64,000 bases of DNA from Methyloprofundus sp. (lineage in GTDB: Bacteria; Pseudomonadota; Gammaproteobacteria; Methylococcales; Methylomonadaceae), in assembly GCA_014859465.1 (NCBI GenBank), contig JACUUF010000003.1, positions 1-64,000 of the forward strand, read 5' to 3'. The position numbers were made by a program, and so were the translations under genes. The notes under the pieces are model-generated. The model was given only the letters and a program-made list of their open reading frames with translations. It was not told the origin of the DNA and did no database searches. The first letter of the stretch is position 1. Each line of letters opens with the position of its first letter. This document shows, in pieces, positions 38,941-50,423 of this stretch.

Positions 38941-38966
38941 AAAAAAATCCGATTCGCGAAATCGAA
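38941..38966 (-). terminator. Intrinsic terminator downstream of the V-ATPase/relic region
   Basis: On the minus strand TTCGATT and AATCGGA (7 pairs including one G-U) enclose a 5-nt loop, followed by seven Ts (38947-38941). It would end transcripts coming from the ATPase operon before queD. Confidence 0.65.
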
Positions 38967-38998
38967 CCAGATTCAAGTTTTCGCTATTTTAGCATGAT

Positions 38999-39250
38999 TT
39001 ATAGCCTTATCTCCCATAACAAAAAAATGCTAAGGAGAGGAATAGTCAGACGGATGTCTTTACCGATGATGTCGGCCAGCAGCTAGCGCGTCAGTTCAGG
39101 CTTGGCCGCCAGTAGCGCTGGAGTTTTAAGTCCGCGCATGTCCACGGCTGTATTTACAGGGGCGTTTTGCACCAACATCTGGGCAATCACTGATAATATG
39201 AAATAAACAAACGGCATGCTATCAGCTTGCAGATCCGCCTGCTCAAGGGC
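38999..39250 (-). pseudogene. Relic of an ankyrin-repeat-like gene
   Basis: On the minus strand one frame reads coding-like sequence between an upstream TGA (39253-39251) and TAA at 39001-38999, interrupted by a TAG (39085-39083). The readable part includes MLVQNAPVNTAVDMRGLKTP, then ALLAAKPELTR-stop-LLADIIGKD, matching the ankyrin spacing (asn/ala turn, then G-x-TP-ALxxAxxxxxxxLL). No start codon context is present. The patch looks more GC-rich than its surroundings. It occupies most of the 457-bp gap between queD and the V-ATPase operon; I see nothing else in the rest. Confidence 0.55.
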
Positions 39251-39372
39251 TCAACTTATGAATGGCTTAGGAATATATATGCAATAACGGCTTCATCTTG
39301 GCAGTGCAGGTTGCTTGTCTGCGCAAGGCGGACAAGCCGTCGTTGTTTTAAGTCGTGAGATTTTGTATTGCT

Positions 39373-41193
39373 TTAGCTCTTGTCTTGCATAACAGAAACT
39401 CTTAACGCTTCTATTTTGGCACTGTAATCTTTGTATTCATTTGAATCACTGGGGGAATAATTGAGATTTTTAAATAGGCCTGTCAGTTTGGTGAAATAAT
39501 CGCGGGCGGCATCTTTGTCAGTAAAGTGATAATGAGTATTCACTAACTTAACAATGGTATTTAAACTTTCCTGCTGTCTTTTCAGGGGAACGGCTAAATC
39601 AACTGGATCAAACGCATCTTGTTGTAAATAAACCATATCTAAAAACAAGGCCTGCTGGAAAATAATATAATCCTCATTAGTCACACCCTCCTCGCCTGTC
39701 ACTTGGATCATTTGTGATATTTCATCGCCTTTGCGTAACAACTTTAATAATTGCTGCACGTTGTCCACCCAGGATTGCGATAAATTTTCGGTAAACCAAG
39801 GCTGTAATTGTTTTAAATAACGCGACCATGATAATAAAGGGTCAACAGCGGGATAAAAACGTTTATAAGCGCGGTCTGCACTTAAACCTAAAAAGGTCTT
39901 TACTGTGCCTAGGGTTGATTGCGTTACGGGTTCTTCAAAGTTGCCGCCTGCGGGTGATACCGTACCGATCATAGTCAAAGTCCCTTCACTCTGATCAGCC
40001 GTTTTAATCACTCCGGCACGCTCATAAATGCCTTTAATGGCGGAATCTAAATAGGCGGGAAAGGCTTCTTCACCGGGGATTTCTTCTAATCTACCCGAGG
40101 TTTCACGCATGGCCTGTGCCCAGCGCGAGGTTGAATCGGCGATAATCAAAACATTCAAACCCATCTGGCGGTAGTACTCGCCTAGGGTAATGCCGGTATA
40201 AATTGAGGCTTCACGCGCAGCAACGGGCATAGACGAGGTATTGCAAATAATCACGGTGCGATCCATTAAGGTATCGCCTTTAGCATCTTTGAGCTTAGGG
40301 AATTCGGTAATGGTTTCTACCACTTCGCCAGCACGTTCGCCACAAGCGACCACAATCACGATATCGACATCGGAATTACGCGAAATTAAATTTTGTAATA
40401 CGGTTTTTCCGGCGCCAAAAGGCCCGGGAATACAGCCCATGCCTCCTTTAGCAATGGGAAAAAAACTATCAATAAGACGCAAATGGGTAACTAAAGGCTC
40501 GTGCGGGTAAATACGCTGGGCAATATTTTGCTTTAATAACATTTTTGGCAGGGCTTTACGTACTGGCCAACGCTGCTTTAAAGTGAGCGTTGTTTCTTTG
40601 CCTGATGCCAGTTTGATTTTAGCCACAGGCTCATCAACGGTAACACTGCCTTCTTGAATCCAAGTAACGACGACTTCTTCTTGAAGATCAAAAGGCACCA
40701 TGATTTTGTGCGTATACCCTCTTTCTGGCACCGTACCTATCACTGCACTAGCGCGTAATACTGCGCCCGTTTGCACAATGGGTGTAAAAGCCCATTTGGT
40801 ATTATTATCCAAAGCAGGAAAATCAACGCCTCTAGGCAGAAAATAACCAAATTCACTGGCTAATTTATCCAATGGATTTTGCAAGCCATCATAAACCTGA
40901 CCTAATAACCCCGGGCCTAGCTCAACAGAAAGCATTTCCGCGCTTTGCTCAACTAAATCGCCGACGGCAACGCCAGCAGTACTTTCATAAACCTGAGCAT
41001 CGGCTACCGAGCCATTAATACGCAAAATCTCGGCTTTTAAGCGCTCTTGGTATTTGGTGTCACTGCGTGTTGGTAAAATATATACGACTTCATTTTTAGT
41101 TAAAGGTTGTTTACTTCCCGGTAATGTCTCTATCGATACCAAGCTATCTTGGACGGAGACAACCTTTGCACTTGCGTTCGTTGTGTTATTCAT
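39373..41193 (-). CDS. atpA: V-type ATPase catalytic subunit A
   Basis: A 606-residue catalytic subunit of a bacterial V/A-type ATPase. The Walker A motif GPFGAGKT is at residues 257-264, with Walker B in NVLIIADSTSRWAQ and the A-subunit non-homologous insert around residues 120-200. It is last in the operon, downstream of the DUF2764 gene. In the common chlamydial-type order A is followed directly by B, whereas here B is at the far 5' end. Confidence 0.96.
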   Translation of the reverse strand: MNNTTNASAKVVSVQDSLVSIETLPGSKQPLTKNEVVYILPTRSDTKYQERLKAEILRINGSVADAQVYESTAGVAVGDLVEQSAEMLSVELGPGLLGQVYDGLQNPLDKLASEFGYFLPRGVDFPALDNNTKWAFTPIVQTGAVLRASAVIGTVPERGYTHKIMVPFDLQEEVVVTWIQEGSVTVDEPVAKIKLASGKETTLTLKQRWPVRKALPKMLLKQNIAQRIYPHEPLVTHLRLIDSFFPIAKGGMGCIPGPFGAGKTVLQNLISRNSDVDIVIVVACGERAGEVVETITEFPKLKDAKGDTLMDRTVIICNTSSMPVAAREASIYTGITLGEYYRQMGLNVLIIADSTSRWAQAMRETSGRLEEIPGEEAFPAYLDSAIKGIYERAGVIKTADQSEGTLTMIGTVSPAGGNFEEPVTQSTLGTVKTFLGLSADRAYKRFYPAVDPLLSWSRYLKQLQPWFTENLSQSWVDNVQQLLKLLRKGDEISQMIQVTGEEGVTNEDYIIFQQALFLDMVYLQQDAFDPVDLAVPLKRQQESLNTIVKLVNTHYHFTDKDAARDYFTKLTGLFKNLNYSPSDSNEYKDYSAKIEALRVSVMQDKS

Positions 41194-41217
41194 TTAACTT
41201 TCAAAACCTCTAATTAA

Positions 41218-41904
41218 TTAGGCTGTTTGTAAAAAATCACCTAAGCCATGATTGACTAATGCTTCAAATTGAAGCATGGCTGCTTGCTCATCACATTGGC
41301 TCCATCGATTGACTATATCCCAGCGCAATACATAAAGAACAACCGCTTCAAAATCAAAATAATGGGCTTGGCCTAACTGTGCATAATGCTGCCAGCTCAA
41401 ATTTAACAACAACTTTTCCAATTCAACACTTTCATTGGCGACAAATAAGGCTTGTGCTTTAGTGACCCAAGGAAAGCGATGGCTTAAACCAAAATCATCT
41501 AACTGCCAATTATTGCGAATCAGGGGCAGAACTTGACCATATCCCCAATGCTCATGTTTATCGGGTGGCGGGCGATTTAATTTGCGTCGTCTAATTGCGG
41601 TCACAATAATACGTAATTCTAAACGCCAGATAATAGCTTGTTGCAATAAGGGATTATGAATAGATTTGATAACACGCTTAGCTTCAATAGCAATCTCGGC
41701 ATCACTATTAAGGTCTTGCATTTTTGCCCAGTGTAAAATACTTTCTATGGCGGCTAATTGCTGACTGTCCTGCTCAGTTAATAATTTTAACTGGCGCTCT
41801 AAGCGCAAACGGGTTACTGGCTTATGTTTAAAACAATCCCACAAAGACATAGGATGCGGCGGCAAACTCGCCATTAACATCGTATAAGCCGTTTTTTGTT
41901 TCAC
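41218..41904 (-). CDS. DUF2764 protein of the V-ATPase operon (probable C-like subunit)
   Basis: A 228-residue soluble protein, mostly helical by composition, with no signal or membrane segment. It resembles the DUF2764 protein found between E and A in chlamydial and Bacteroidetes V-ATPase operons, including LPPHPMSLWDCF near the start and a conserved Trp/Tyr-rich C-terminal half (FDFEAVVLYVLRWDI). No subunit C gene is otherwise present, so it may fill that central connector role; this is inference. It overlaps atpE by 4 nt. Confidence 0.78.
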   Translation of the reverse strand: MKQKTAYTMLMASLPPHPMSLWDCFKHKPVTRLRLERQLKLLTEQDSQQLAAIESILHWAKMQDLNSDAEIAIEAKRVIKSIHNPLLQQAIIWRLELRIIVTAIRRRKLNRPPPDKHEHWGYGQVLPLIRNNWQLDDFGLSHRFPWVTKAQALFVANESVELEKLLLNLSWQHYAQLGQAHYFDFEAVVLYVLRWDIVNRWSQCDEQAAMLQFEALVNHGLGDFLQTA

Positions 41905-42590
41905 TTCACAATACCTTGTAAGAGCGTTCTAAATCTAGGCTGTAAATGCTCAAGCAATAGAGCGGAAATTGTTTCATCACTAAAATCAATGACCATGTCA
42001 TCATCCTGTAAACGTACCGATAACCCTTTGCTGACGTCCCCTGAAACCTCTATCGAAACGCCCTCACGCAGCATATCAGCCGCAATAGAGGCGGTATAAT
42101 GCGTTAAAGTACCGACCTTCATTTCTTCTGGGTTACTCTTTAATTCATCAACGCCGACTGCATTATTAGGCAAGAAAATACTAATATTCTCTTTGCTGTC
42201 TAAATCTAGCTGTTCACGCACTTTACCGGCTAGTTGCAAGATAAGACGCTCTAAAAAAGTATCTTGTGCCATTTTTTGCCCAACAACCCGTTTGACCTCT
42301 TTACTAAAGCTACCTAACAAGGTATCGCGTAGCTTTAATAAGGCGTCTCTGGTTGCCAGCTTTAAAGCATCTTCGCCTGCGGCACGTAACGCATCACTTT
42401 GCTTTTTTGCCTTATCTAACAATTGTTGTGCTTCTAATTCGGCCTCTTCAATAATCCATTCTGCGCGTTTCTGTGCGTCTAAAACAATGCTTTCCGCCCG
42501 CTCTTGTCCGGCGGCAACACCTTGATCACGTAAACGCTGGATTAAATTTTCTACACCCGATGAGGTGACTTCTGTATTTTGCTCACTCAT
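41901..42590 (-). CDS. atpE: V-type ATPase peripheral stalk subunit E
   Basis: A 229-residue subunit with a long N-terminal helix rich in Ala, Glu, Lys and Gln (about 10-90, typical right-handed coiled-coil stalk) and a globular C-terminal domain (from about 100). No separate subunit G/H gene is visible, as in other compact bacterial V-ATPases. It starts 12 nt after atpK ends, the junction that marks the rotated gene order. Confidence 0.85.
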   Translation of the reverse strand: MSEQNTEVTSSGVENLIQRLRDQGVAAGQERAESIVLDAQKRAEWIIEEAELEAQQLLDKAKKQSDALRAAGEDALKLATRDALLKLRDTLLGSFSKEVKRVVGQKMAQDTFLERLILQLAGKVREQLDLDSKENISIFLPNNAVGVDELKSNPEEMKVGTLTHYTASIAADMLREGVSIEVSGDVSKGLSVRLQDDDMVIDFSDETISALLLEHLQPRFRTLLQGIVK

Positions 42591-42602
42591 ACCTGATTAT
42601 CC

Positions 42603-43058
42603 TTATGCGACAGTCTGAGGAAGGTTGGCACTAATAACCAAAGCAAAAATAAAGGCAAATACCGCAAAACCTTCAACAATGGCAGCCGGAGCAATCGATA
42701 AACCAAAAATTTCAGGCTTTGATTTGGTTGCATGAATGGCTGATGCACAGCATTGACCTTGATAAATAGCACTCATCATTAAAGCTAACCCAGCCAACAC
42801 ACCAATAGCGAATAAGCCCGGCGCTACTTCAGCGGTGACGGGTCTATTTAAGGTAAACATAACCACAATACCGTAAATAACCTGAGACGAAGGCATAGCA
42901 GAGACCCCGACATAACGGCCATAACCACTCTCTGTATCCAGCATCGCGCCAATCGCTGCCTGTCCCGCTGTGGCACAACCAATAATACTGCCTATTGCAC
43001 CTAAAGCCATCGGTGCATATAAGCCTATCCAACCCAAAACAACAGTAAAATCACTCAT
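42603..43058 (-). CDS. atpK: V-type ATPase proteolipid subunit K
   Basis: A 151-residue rotor-ring subunit with four hydrophobic helices. The ion-carrying carboxylate is Glu129 in AAIVEGFAVFAF. Helix 2 has MPSSQ (S58, Q59) and helix 3 has AIYQGQ (Q100). These fit the Na+ ligands of Enterococcus NtpK (T64, Q65, Q110, E139), with Q100-E129 spaced 29 residues as Q110-E139 are. A Na+-translocating ring is therefore plausible. Its ATG overlaps the atpI stop. Confidence 0.93.
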   Translation of the reverse strand: MSDFTVVLGWIGLYAPMALGAIGSIIGCATAGQAAIGAMLDTESGYGRYVGVSAMPSSQVIYGIVVMFTLNRPVTAEVAPGLFAIGVLAGLALMMSAIYQGQCCASAIHATKSKPEIFGLSIAPAAIVEGFAVFAFIFALVISANLPQTVA

Positions 43059-44857
43059 TAATAACCCTCTTTTTTAGAAAATGCGTTAAACGGATAGCCC
43101 TCATCAGAGACACTCCAATTATAAAATTCAATGAAATTTAAACGTAAACCATGCACCACACCGCTCATAATGCCTAACATAATATTCAGCGTATGGCCGA
43201 TAAGCAAAATCAGAATACTGAATAATAAACCCATCCCTGGCATTGCGTGATAAACCTGCTCAGCGAGTTGATTAAAGGTAATGGCCAAAGATGCACTGGC
43301 CAAACCAAGCGCAAATAAACGCATATAACTTAAAACATCACCAAATATTTTGGTGATACTGGTTAAACTCTTGATTCCATCAAATAAACGCAAAAGTATA
43401 TCCAGTGGCTTCTGGATCTTACGTTCACCACTGAATAATAACAAACAGAATACTGCTGTTCCTAAAAGCCCGTAAGCCGTTTGTTCTAAAATAACTTGCT
43501 CACTAGATTGCGCCAACCACAAGACAAAGCCACCGACGACAAATAAAACCCAGCCTAAGGCTGCAAAGCGCTCTGTTTTATGTCTGAGTTGATAGGCTTG
43601 CACCAGGTTTGCCAAAGCAATATGCACGACACCGACACAAATAGAGAGACGCATCATCGCGTCAAAATCATTCATATCTAAGCTATGTAATTTGCCCAGT
43701 AATTGCTCAGGAGCTGGCTCAAAACCAAAATAACTACCCACCATCATTCCCCATAGGACAGAAAAAATCAAAGTAACTAGGAGTAACATCCTAAAACGTA
43801 ATCCTTGCGTTGTGCGTCCCATTTTCTGCCATTTAAGCGCTAAAACCGCCATAAACAAGGCGGCATAACCTGCATCAGAGAGGATCATGGCAAAAAATAA
43901 GGCAAAAGAAAAGAACACCACAATCGACGGATCCCAACTGTAATAATTGGGCGTTTGATAAAACTTAACCACCTCTTCGCCACCCGCGAAGGTGGTGGTG
44001 TTTTTTAATAAAGTCGGCGGCTGTTCTACGCCATCAGGCTCTTCAATTAACAAAGCCAAGCGATGAAACTGGGAAAAATTATCTATTCGTGGCAAATCAT
44101 CTGAGGCAATCCAACCTTGCACCACAAACACATCCGGCTCATCTCGCGTGAGTAAATGTGCGCCATCTAAAGCGGACTGATTTTCATAAGCCGCTAAATT
44201 AAGCATAATTAAAGACATCCAGCGTGTTAAATATTCACGTTTGGCATAAGCATCTTCTATTGCCAATTCAGTATCATCTAAATCTTTATGTAACTGCGAC
44301 AAAGATAAACTGCCGACATGCGTTCTAGGCACGGGCATATCTTTACTTGCGGGCTCATCTTTAGCTATAACGACCACATAGGCATCGGTATTGGTCTGAT
44401 TAACGATTTCCCACACAAGATCCGATTGACGCACAATTTTCATTAAGCGTTTCGGTACGATATAAAACCAAAGTTTATAGCTCTGTAATTGTCCCTCTTC
44501 AGCAAGTGAAAAATCCCCCCATAAGGCAACCTCTTTAATACGTTGCTGCAAAAATTCGCGTTGATCTAATAAATCAAGCAAATTATTTTTCAGGTGCATG
44601 ACCTCTTGAACAACGGCTGCAAATTCAAAACCTTGAGACTGAGTCACTTGGTGGCGTTTTTTAGGGCATTGCTGCAAATATTTTAGCGCTGTCAGTGCTT
44701 CTTCAATATTATGCACCGGTGCGTTATCAGATTTTTTTATCTCACCTGCTAATGGAATAAGATGCGTGCCACCTAGGCTTTGCAGCTTATCTAAAACCTT
44801 TGCTTTATCAGCAATTAACCCGCAGAGAGTTACTTTTTTAAGCGCTACAATAGCCAT
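43058..44857 (-). CDS. atpI: V-type ATPase subunit I (a-subunit homologue)
   Basis: A 599-residue subunit. The N-terminal cytoplasmic half has coiled-coil regions (about 70-115 and 190-230). The C-terminal half has about seven membrane helices, with FGDVLSYMRLFALGLAS carrying the conserved Arg of the half-channel, and GHTLNIMLGIMSGVVHGLRL near the end. It overlaps its neighbours atpD and atpK by a base or so, indicating tight coupling. Confidence 0.95.
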   Translation of the reverse strand: MAIVALKKVTLCGLIADKAKVLDKLQSLGGTHLIPLAGEIKKSDNAPVHNIEEALTALKYLQQCPKKRHQVTQSQGFEFAAVVQEVMHLKNNLLDLLDQREFLQQRIKEVALWGDFSLAEEGQLQSYKLWFYIVPKRLMKIVRQSDLVWEIVNQTNTDAYVVVIAKDEPASKDMPVPRTHVGSLSLSQLHKDLDDTELAIEDAYAKREYLTRWMSLIMLNLAAYENQSALDGAHLLTRDEPDVFVVQGWIASDDLPRIDNFSQFHRLALLIEEPDGVEQPPTLLKNTTTFAGGEEVVKFYQTPNYYSWDPSIVVFFSFALFFAMILSDAGYAALFMAVLALKWQKMGRTTQGLRFRMLLLVTLIFSVLWGMMVGSYFGFEPAPEQLLGKLHSLDMNDFDAMMRLSICVGVVHIALANLVQAYQLRHKTERFAALGWVLFVVGGFVLWLAQSSEQVILEQTAYGLLGTAVFCLLLFSGERKIQKPLDILLRLFDGIKSLTSITKIFGDVLSYMRLFALGLASASLAITFNQLAEQVYHAMPGMGLLFSILILLIGHTLNIMLGIMSGVVHGLRLNFIEFYNWSVSDEGYPFNAFSKKEGY

Positions 44858-45459
44858 TAACTTGCCTCTCTAAGACGTTTTTGTTTGGTACTTTTAGCAC
44901 GTACAACCCCAGCCGTATCCATATCAGAGAGATAGATACGAATTTTACGCATATCTTGCTGCGCTTGGGGGATGAGCACTTTATCGAATAAGTTAACCCG
45001 TTGCGTGACTTTTTTCAGTGCTTGGCCTAAGATTTCCACACGTTGCGTATCAATTTGCTGACGAATTTTTAACTCCATCATAACTTTTAACTGAACAACC
45101 AACTGATCCACCCAATGCGGTTCCGTAAAAAGTGAATAAGGCCGTACCTCAATAACCATTTTATCCAATATCGGCACATACACACCGACTATATTTTCTT
45201 CACCTATCTCAACTTGCGTTAATTTAACCAGATCCGTCATATGAATGCTTTTATCCGCTAGCATAGGTAACATAGCCGCAGTTTGCTGATAACATTGCGC
45301 TATGTCCAGCTCTGTCTGCTGTAAGCGTAATTGCGCTTTTTTACGTTCAGCCGCTAATTGTTGACGCTTCAAATCTAAAGACGGCAAAAACTTCTTATAA
45401 CGCTTTAATTGTGCGCCTATTTTACTTAAAGAGGACTTACTGTACGCTAACCTAGCCAT
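44857..45459 (-). CDS. atpD: V-type ATPase central-stalk subunit D
   Basis: A 200-residue protein with two long coiled-coil helices (about 10-75 and 130-180) of the D/gamma rotor type, and the conserved KSSLSKIGAQLKRYKKFLPS N-terminus. It overlaps the end of atpB by 8 nt and the start of atpI. No subunit F gene is seen. Confidence 0.92.
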   Translation of the reverse strand: MARLAYSKSSLSKIGAQLKRYKKFLPSLDLKRQQLAAERKKAQLRLQQTELDIAQCYQQTAAMLPMLADKSIHMTDLVKLTQVEIGEENIVGVYVPILDKMVIEVRPYSLFTEPHWVDQLVVQLKVMMELKIRQQIDTQRVEILGQALKKVTQRVNLFDKVLIPQAQQDMRKIRIYLSDMDTAGVVRAKSTKQKRLREAS

Positions 45460-46804
45460 TAGAATTCTTTATTGCAGGAAAATATTTATCGACTAAAACT
45501 TGCTTCATTAATAATTCACTTTCGTTAAAGCACTCAGCCAAAGTTTGCCAACATAAATCTAAAGCCTGTTCCAGAGGAATAGACACATCGAGACGCATAA
45601 ATCGTTCTCTAAATAGCCCCCCGAATTTTATTTGTTTTTCATCGAATAGGGACAAATCAAATGCCATCGCTTGTTTTTGTTCTGCTTCTACCGCACCGGA
45701 ATAAAAACGAATCATGGTATTCATAACTTGCGCATGATCTTCTCGGGTACTGCTACCAATGACATGCTGTTTTAACCTCGATAAAGAGCCGAAAGGATCG
45801 AGCATATGATCATGTAAATAAAACTGGCCTTCGGTAATATACCCGGTATTATCTGGCACAGCATGCGTAACGTCGCCACCTGGCATAGTCGTTACCGATA
45901 AAATAGTCACCGAACCAGCGCCATCGTAATCACAGGCTTTTTCATAACGTCGTGCCAATTGCGAGTATAAATCGCCCATATAACCTCGGTTTGCGGGAAC
46001 GCGCTCCATGGAAATACCGACCTCTTTCATGGCATCTGCGTAAGCTGTCATATCGGTTGCTAAAACCAAAACGCGCTTACTTTCTTCAACGGCAAAACGC
46101 TCAGCCACAGCCAAAGCCATATCTAACACCAATAATCGTTCCACAATGGGATCTGAGGCGAGATTACAAAACATAACCGTTCGTGCAAATACACCTGCGC
46201 CTTCAAATTGCGCCTGAAAATAATGAAAATCATCAAAGATCAAACCTAAACCGGCAAACACCACAATATCAGCATCGGCCTGAATACCAATACGCGCCAA
46301 GAACGCATTATAAGGCTCTCCAGAAACAGAAAAAATGGGGATTTTTTGACTCTCGACCAAACAATTGAACACATCAATCATGGGCACATTGGTACGAATC
46401 ATTTTAGAGGCAAGAATACGCTTTACGGGATTAACAGAAGGGCCATCGATAGCTATTTTTGGGTCATGCTCCAACTTAGATCCGCCATCCATCGGCTCGC
46501 CCATGCTATTAAATATTCGACCCAAAATATCCGCTGAATAAGTGACCTTCATGGCTGTCCCTAAAAAACGAATCGAGGCAGCATTAGACACACCTTGGGT
46601 ACCGGAAAATACTTGCAAAGCAATTTCATCTCGGTCAATTTTAATGACCTGAGCAACCGAAGTACTAAATTCATCTTCGACTATCGCCAAATCACCAAAC
46701 CGCGTTACCGCATTGGTGCTTGCTTCCTTATTAGCAACACTGACAGTAATAATATTGCCAACGATGGAAAGGATATTATGATGCCTGACCATTTGTTGAA
46801 TCAT
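45452..46804 (-). CDS. atpB: V-type ATPase regulatory subunit B
   Basis: A 450-residue non-catalytic nucleotide-binding subunit. It lacks a canonical P-loop (FSVSGEPYNAF replaces it), as expected for B, and keeps SVTTMPGGDVTHAVPDNTGY and the ITEGQFYLH motif. The ATG at 46804 has GGAG 6 nt upstream; a longer frame is not needed. It is the first gene of the operon. The 125-nt upstream gap contains a possible promoter (TTGCCG, 16 nt, TAATAT) on the minus strand. Confidence 0.95.
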   Translation of the reverse strand: MIQQMVRHHNILSIVGNIITVSVANKEASTNAVTRFGDLAIVEDEFSTSVAQVIKIDRDEIALQVFSGTQGVSNAASIRFLGTAMKVTYSADILGRIFNSMGEPMDGGSKLEHDPKIAIDGPSVNPVKRILASKMIRTNVPMIDVFNCLVESQKIPIFSVSGEPYNAFLARIGIQADADIVVFAGLGLIFDDFHYFQAQFEGAGVFARTVMFCNLASDPIVERLLVLDMALAVAERFAVEESKRVLVLATDMTAYADAMKEVGISMERVPANRGYMGDLYSQLARRYEKACDYDGAGSVTILSVTTMPGGDVTHAVPDNTGYITEGQFYLHDHMLDPFGSLSRLKQHVIGSSTREDHAQVMNTMIRFYSGAVEAEQKQAMAFDLSLFDEKQIKFGGLFRERFMRLDVSIPLEQALDLCWQTLAECFNESELLMKQVLVDKYFPAIKNSNG

Positions 46805-46929
46805 GCGGAACTCCAAAATTTTAATAATGATAAACAAGATAAATCATATTACCATGTAATCATATACCGGCAATATGACAAACTTACTCAAACAACACAA
46901 AAAGCGACCATAAATCGCAACAGCATCAT

Positions 46930-48066
46930 CTATATCTGTTTAAATAAATTAGCCAAAGCCAAATGATCCGATATTACCCCAGCAGAAATAACCTTATCCC
47001 TACCGCTATTTTTTGCCTTATACAGAGCCTCGTCAGCTTTATGAATTAAATCAGCACCTATTTCAGCCGAACTTAAAGCTGATCTCTTAGCTGGTTTATA
47101 AGTTGAACTACCAATAGAAATTGTTACAGAAACAACTTCATTTTGCGTTTCTATGACCAATGCTTTAATTTTTTTTCTGATTCTTTCAGCAATATCTAAT
47201 GCCATTGCCTCATCAATATTAACCAATAAAGCCACAAATTCCTCGCCACCATAACGCGCCAAGACATCATTACTACGTAATTGTTCACGTATCACATTAG
47301 CCACGGCAACTAAAACCTGATCTCCTGCTTGATGTCCGTAGGTATCATTGACTTGCTTAAAAAAATCCACATCCAAAAAGAAACAAGATAATGGCTCGGA
47401 ACTACGCTGCACACGGTCAATCTCTTCACCTAAGCGCTGTTCAAGAAAACGGCGGTTATTAACCCCCGTTAAAGTATCAATTAAACTTGTCCGTTTCATC
47501 ATTTCATAATTTAAATGATTTTCCAGACAAACACTAACAACAGAAGTCATATGCTCAATAAAGTCTGTCGCCATAGTGTCGGTAAAGCGTGCCGCCATTA
47601 AACTACCCATGCTTAATGCGCCCAAACATTGGCCACGACGCACCAATGGGATAATGGCCACACTCTCTGGCGGCTGGCTATTAACAGCAAAAAAGCGAGC
47701 ACACTTAGGACTTTTAAATTTGCCTAAATAAGGGCTATTCGAGCCACCGAAAGTGGCTTGCAAAGCTTCATTATCATCTAAAAAAATGAGTTGTGGATTT
47801 TCCTTTAATTCAAAACCATCTTCTTGTAAAAACTTTTTCAGCTCATCCTTTGCATCTATCAAGCAAAAACCAATATAATCGAGATCAAAAAAATCTTGGG
47901 CATTTAAAACATATTCGACCATTTCCGCTAAAGAATTAAGATCAAGTAAGCCCCTCTCAAACAGTTGAAAACGCCGCAGCGTGGTATTATTAGAGTGCAC
48001 ACGCTCTAACATGGCATCCAAATGACTCTGTAAGACCAGCAAATCGGTTGTTAAGTCTTCTTCCAA
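46930..48066 (-). CDS. Diguanylate cyclase with N-terminal GAF-like domain
   Basis: A 378-residue soluble protein making c-di-GMP. The first 185 residues resemble the DUF484/GAF group (LNSLAEMVEYVLNAQDFFDL, IIPLVRRGQCLGALSMGS). The GGDEF domain has an active GGEEF at 273-277 and an RSND inhibitory I-site at 264-267, exactly five residues before it. The apparent start is a TTG at 48066 without a clear Shine-Dalgarno sequence; an ATG 18 codons in is possible. It is upstream of the V-ATPase operon and divergent from ligA. Confidence 0.92.
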   Translation of the reverse strand: MEEDLTTDLLVLQSHLDAMLERVHSNNTTLRRFQLFERGLLDLNSLAEMVEYVLNAQDFFDLDYIGFCLIDAKDELKKFLQEDGFELKENPQLIFLDDNEALQATFGGSNSPYLGKFKSPKCARFFAVNSQPPESVAIIPLVRRGQCLGALSMGSLMAARFTDTMATDFIEHMTSVVSVCLENHLNYEMMKRTSLIDTLTGVNNRRFLEQRLGEEIDRVQRSSEPLSCFFLDVDFFKQVNDTYGHQAGDQVLVAVANVIREQLRSNDVLARYGGEEFVALLVNIDEAMALDIAERIRKKIKALVIETQNEVVSVTISIGSSTYKPAKRSALSSAEIGADLIHKADEALYKAKNSGRDKVISAGVISDHLALANLFKQI

Positions 48067-48118
48067 GATATTTTCTCAACAATTAAAAATCAATAGGCCT
48101 AAGGTTAGCAGTTTCTGA

Positions 48119-50306
<2,188 letters not shown>

Positions 50307-50423
50307 TTACCCCATAAGCTAAGCGGCTACTCTGAGAAAACACAACGCGGGTAAACTTTTACAGGATCTTTCTTTTGCAATATTGACCATACTTCTGCTA
50401 TTGCAAATCCTGAACAGCAACAC

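Noticed and set aside
38916-38966. Possible preQ1 riboswitch before queD.
   Set aside because: The short leader lacks the conserved preQ1-I core; the only structure is a plain terminator belonging to the upstream region.
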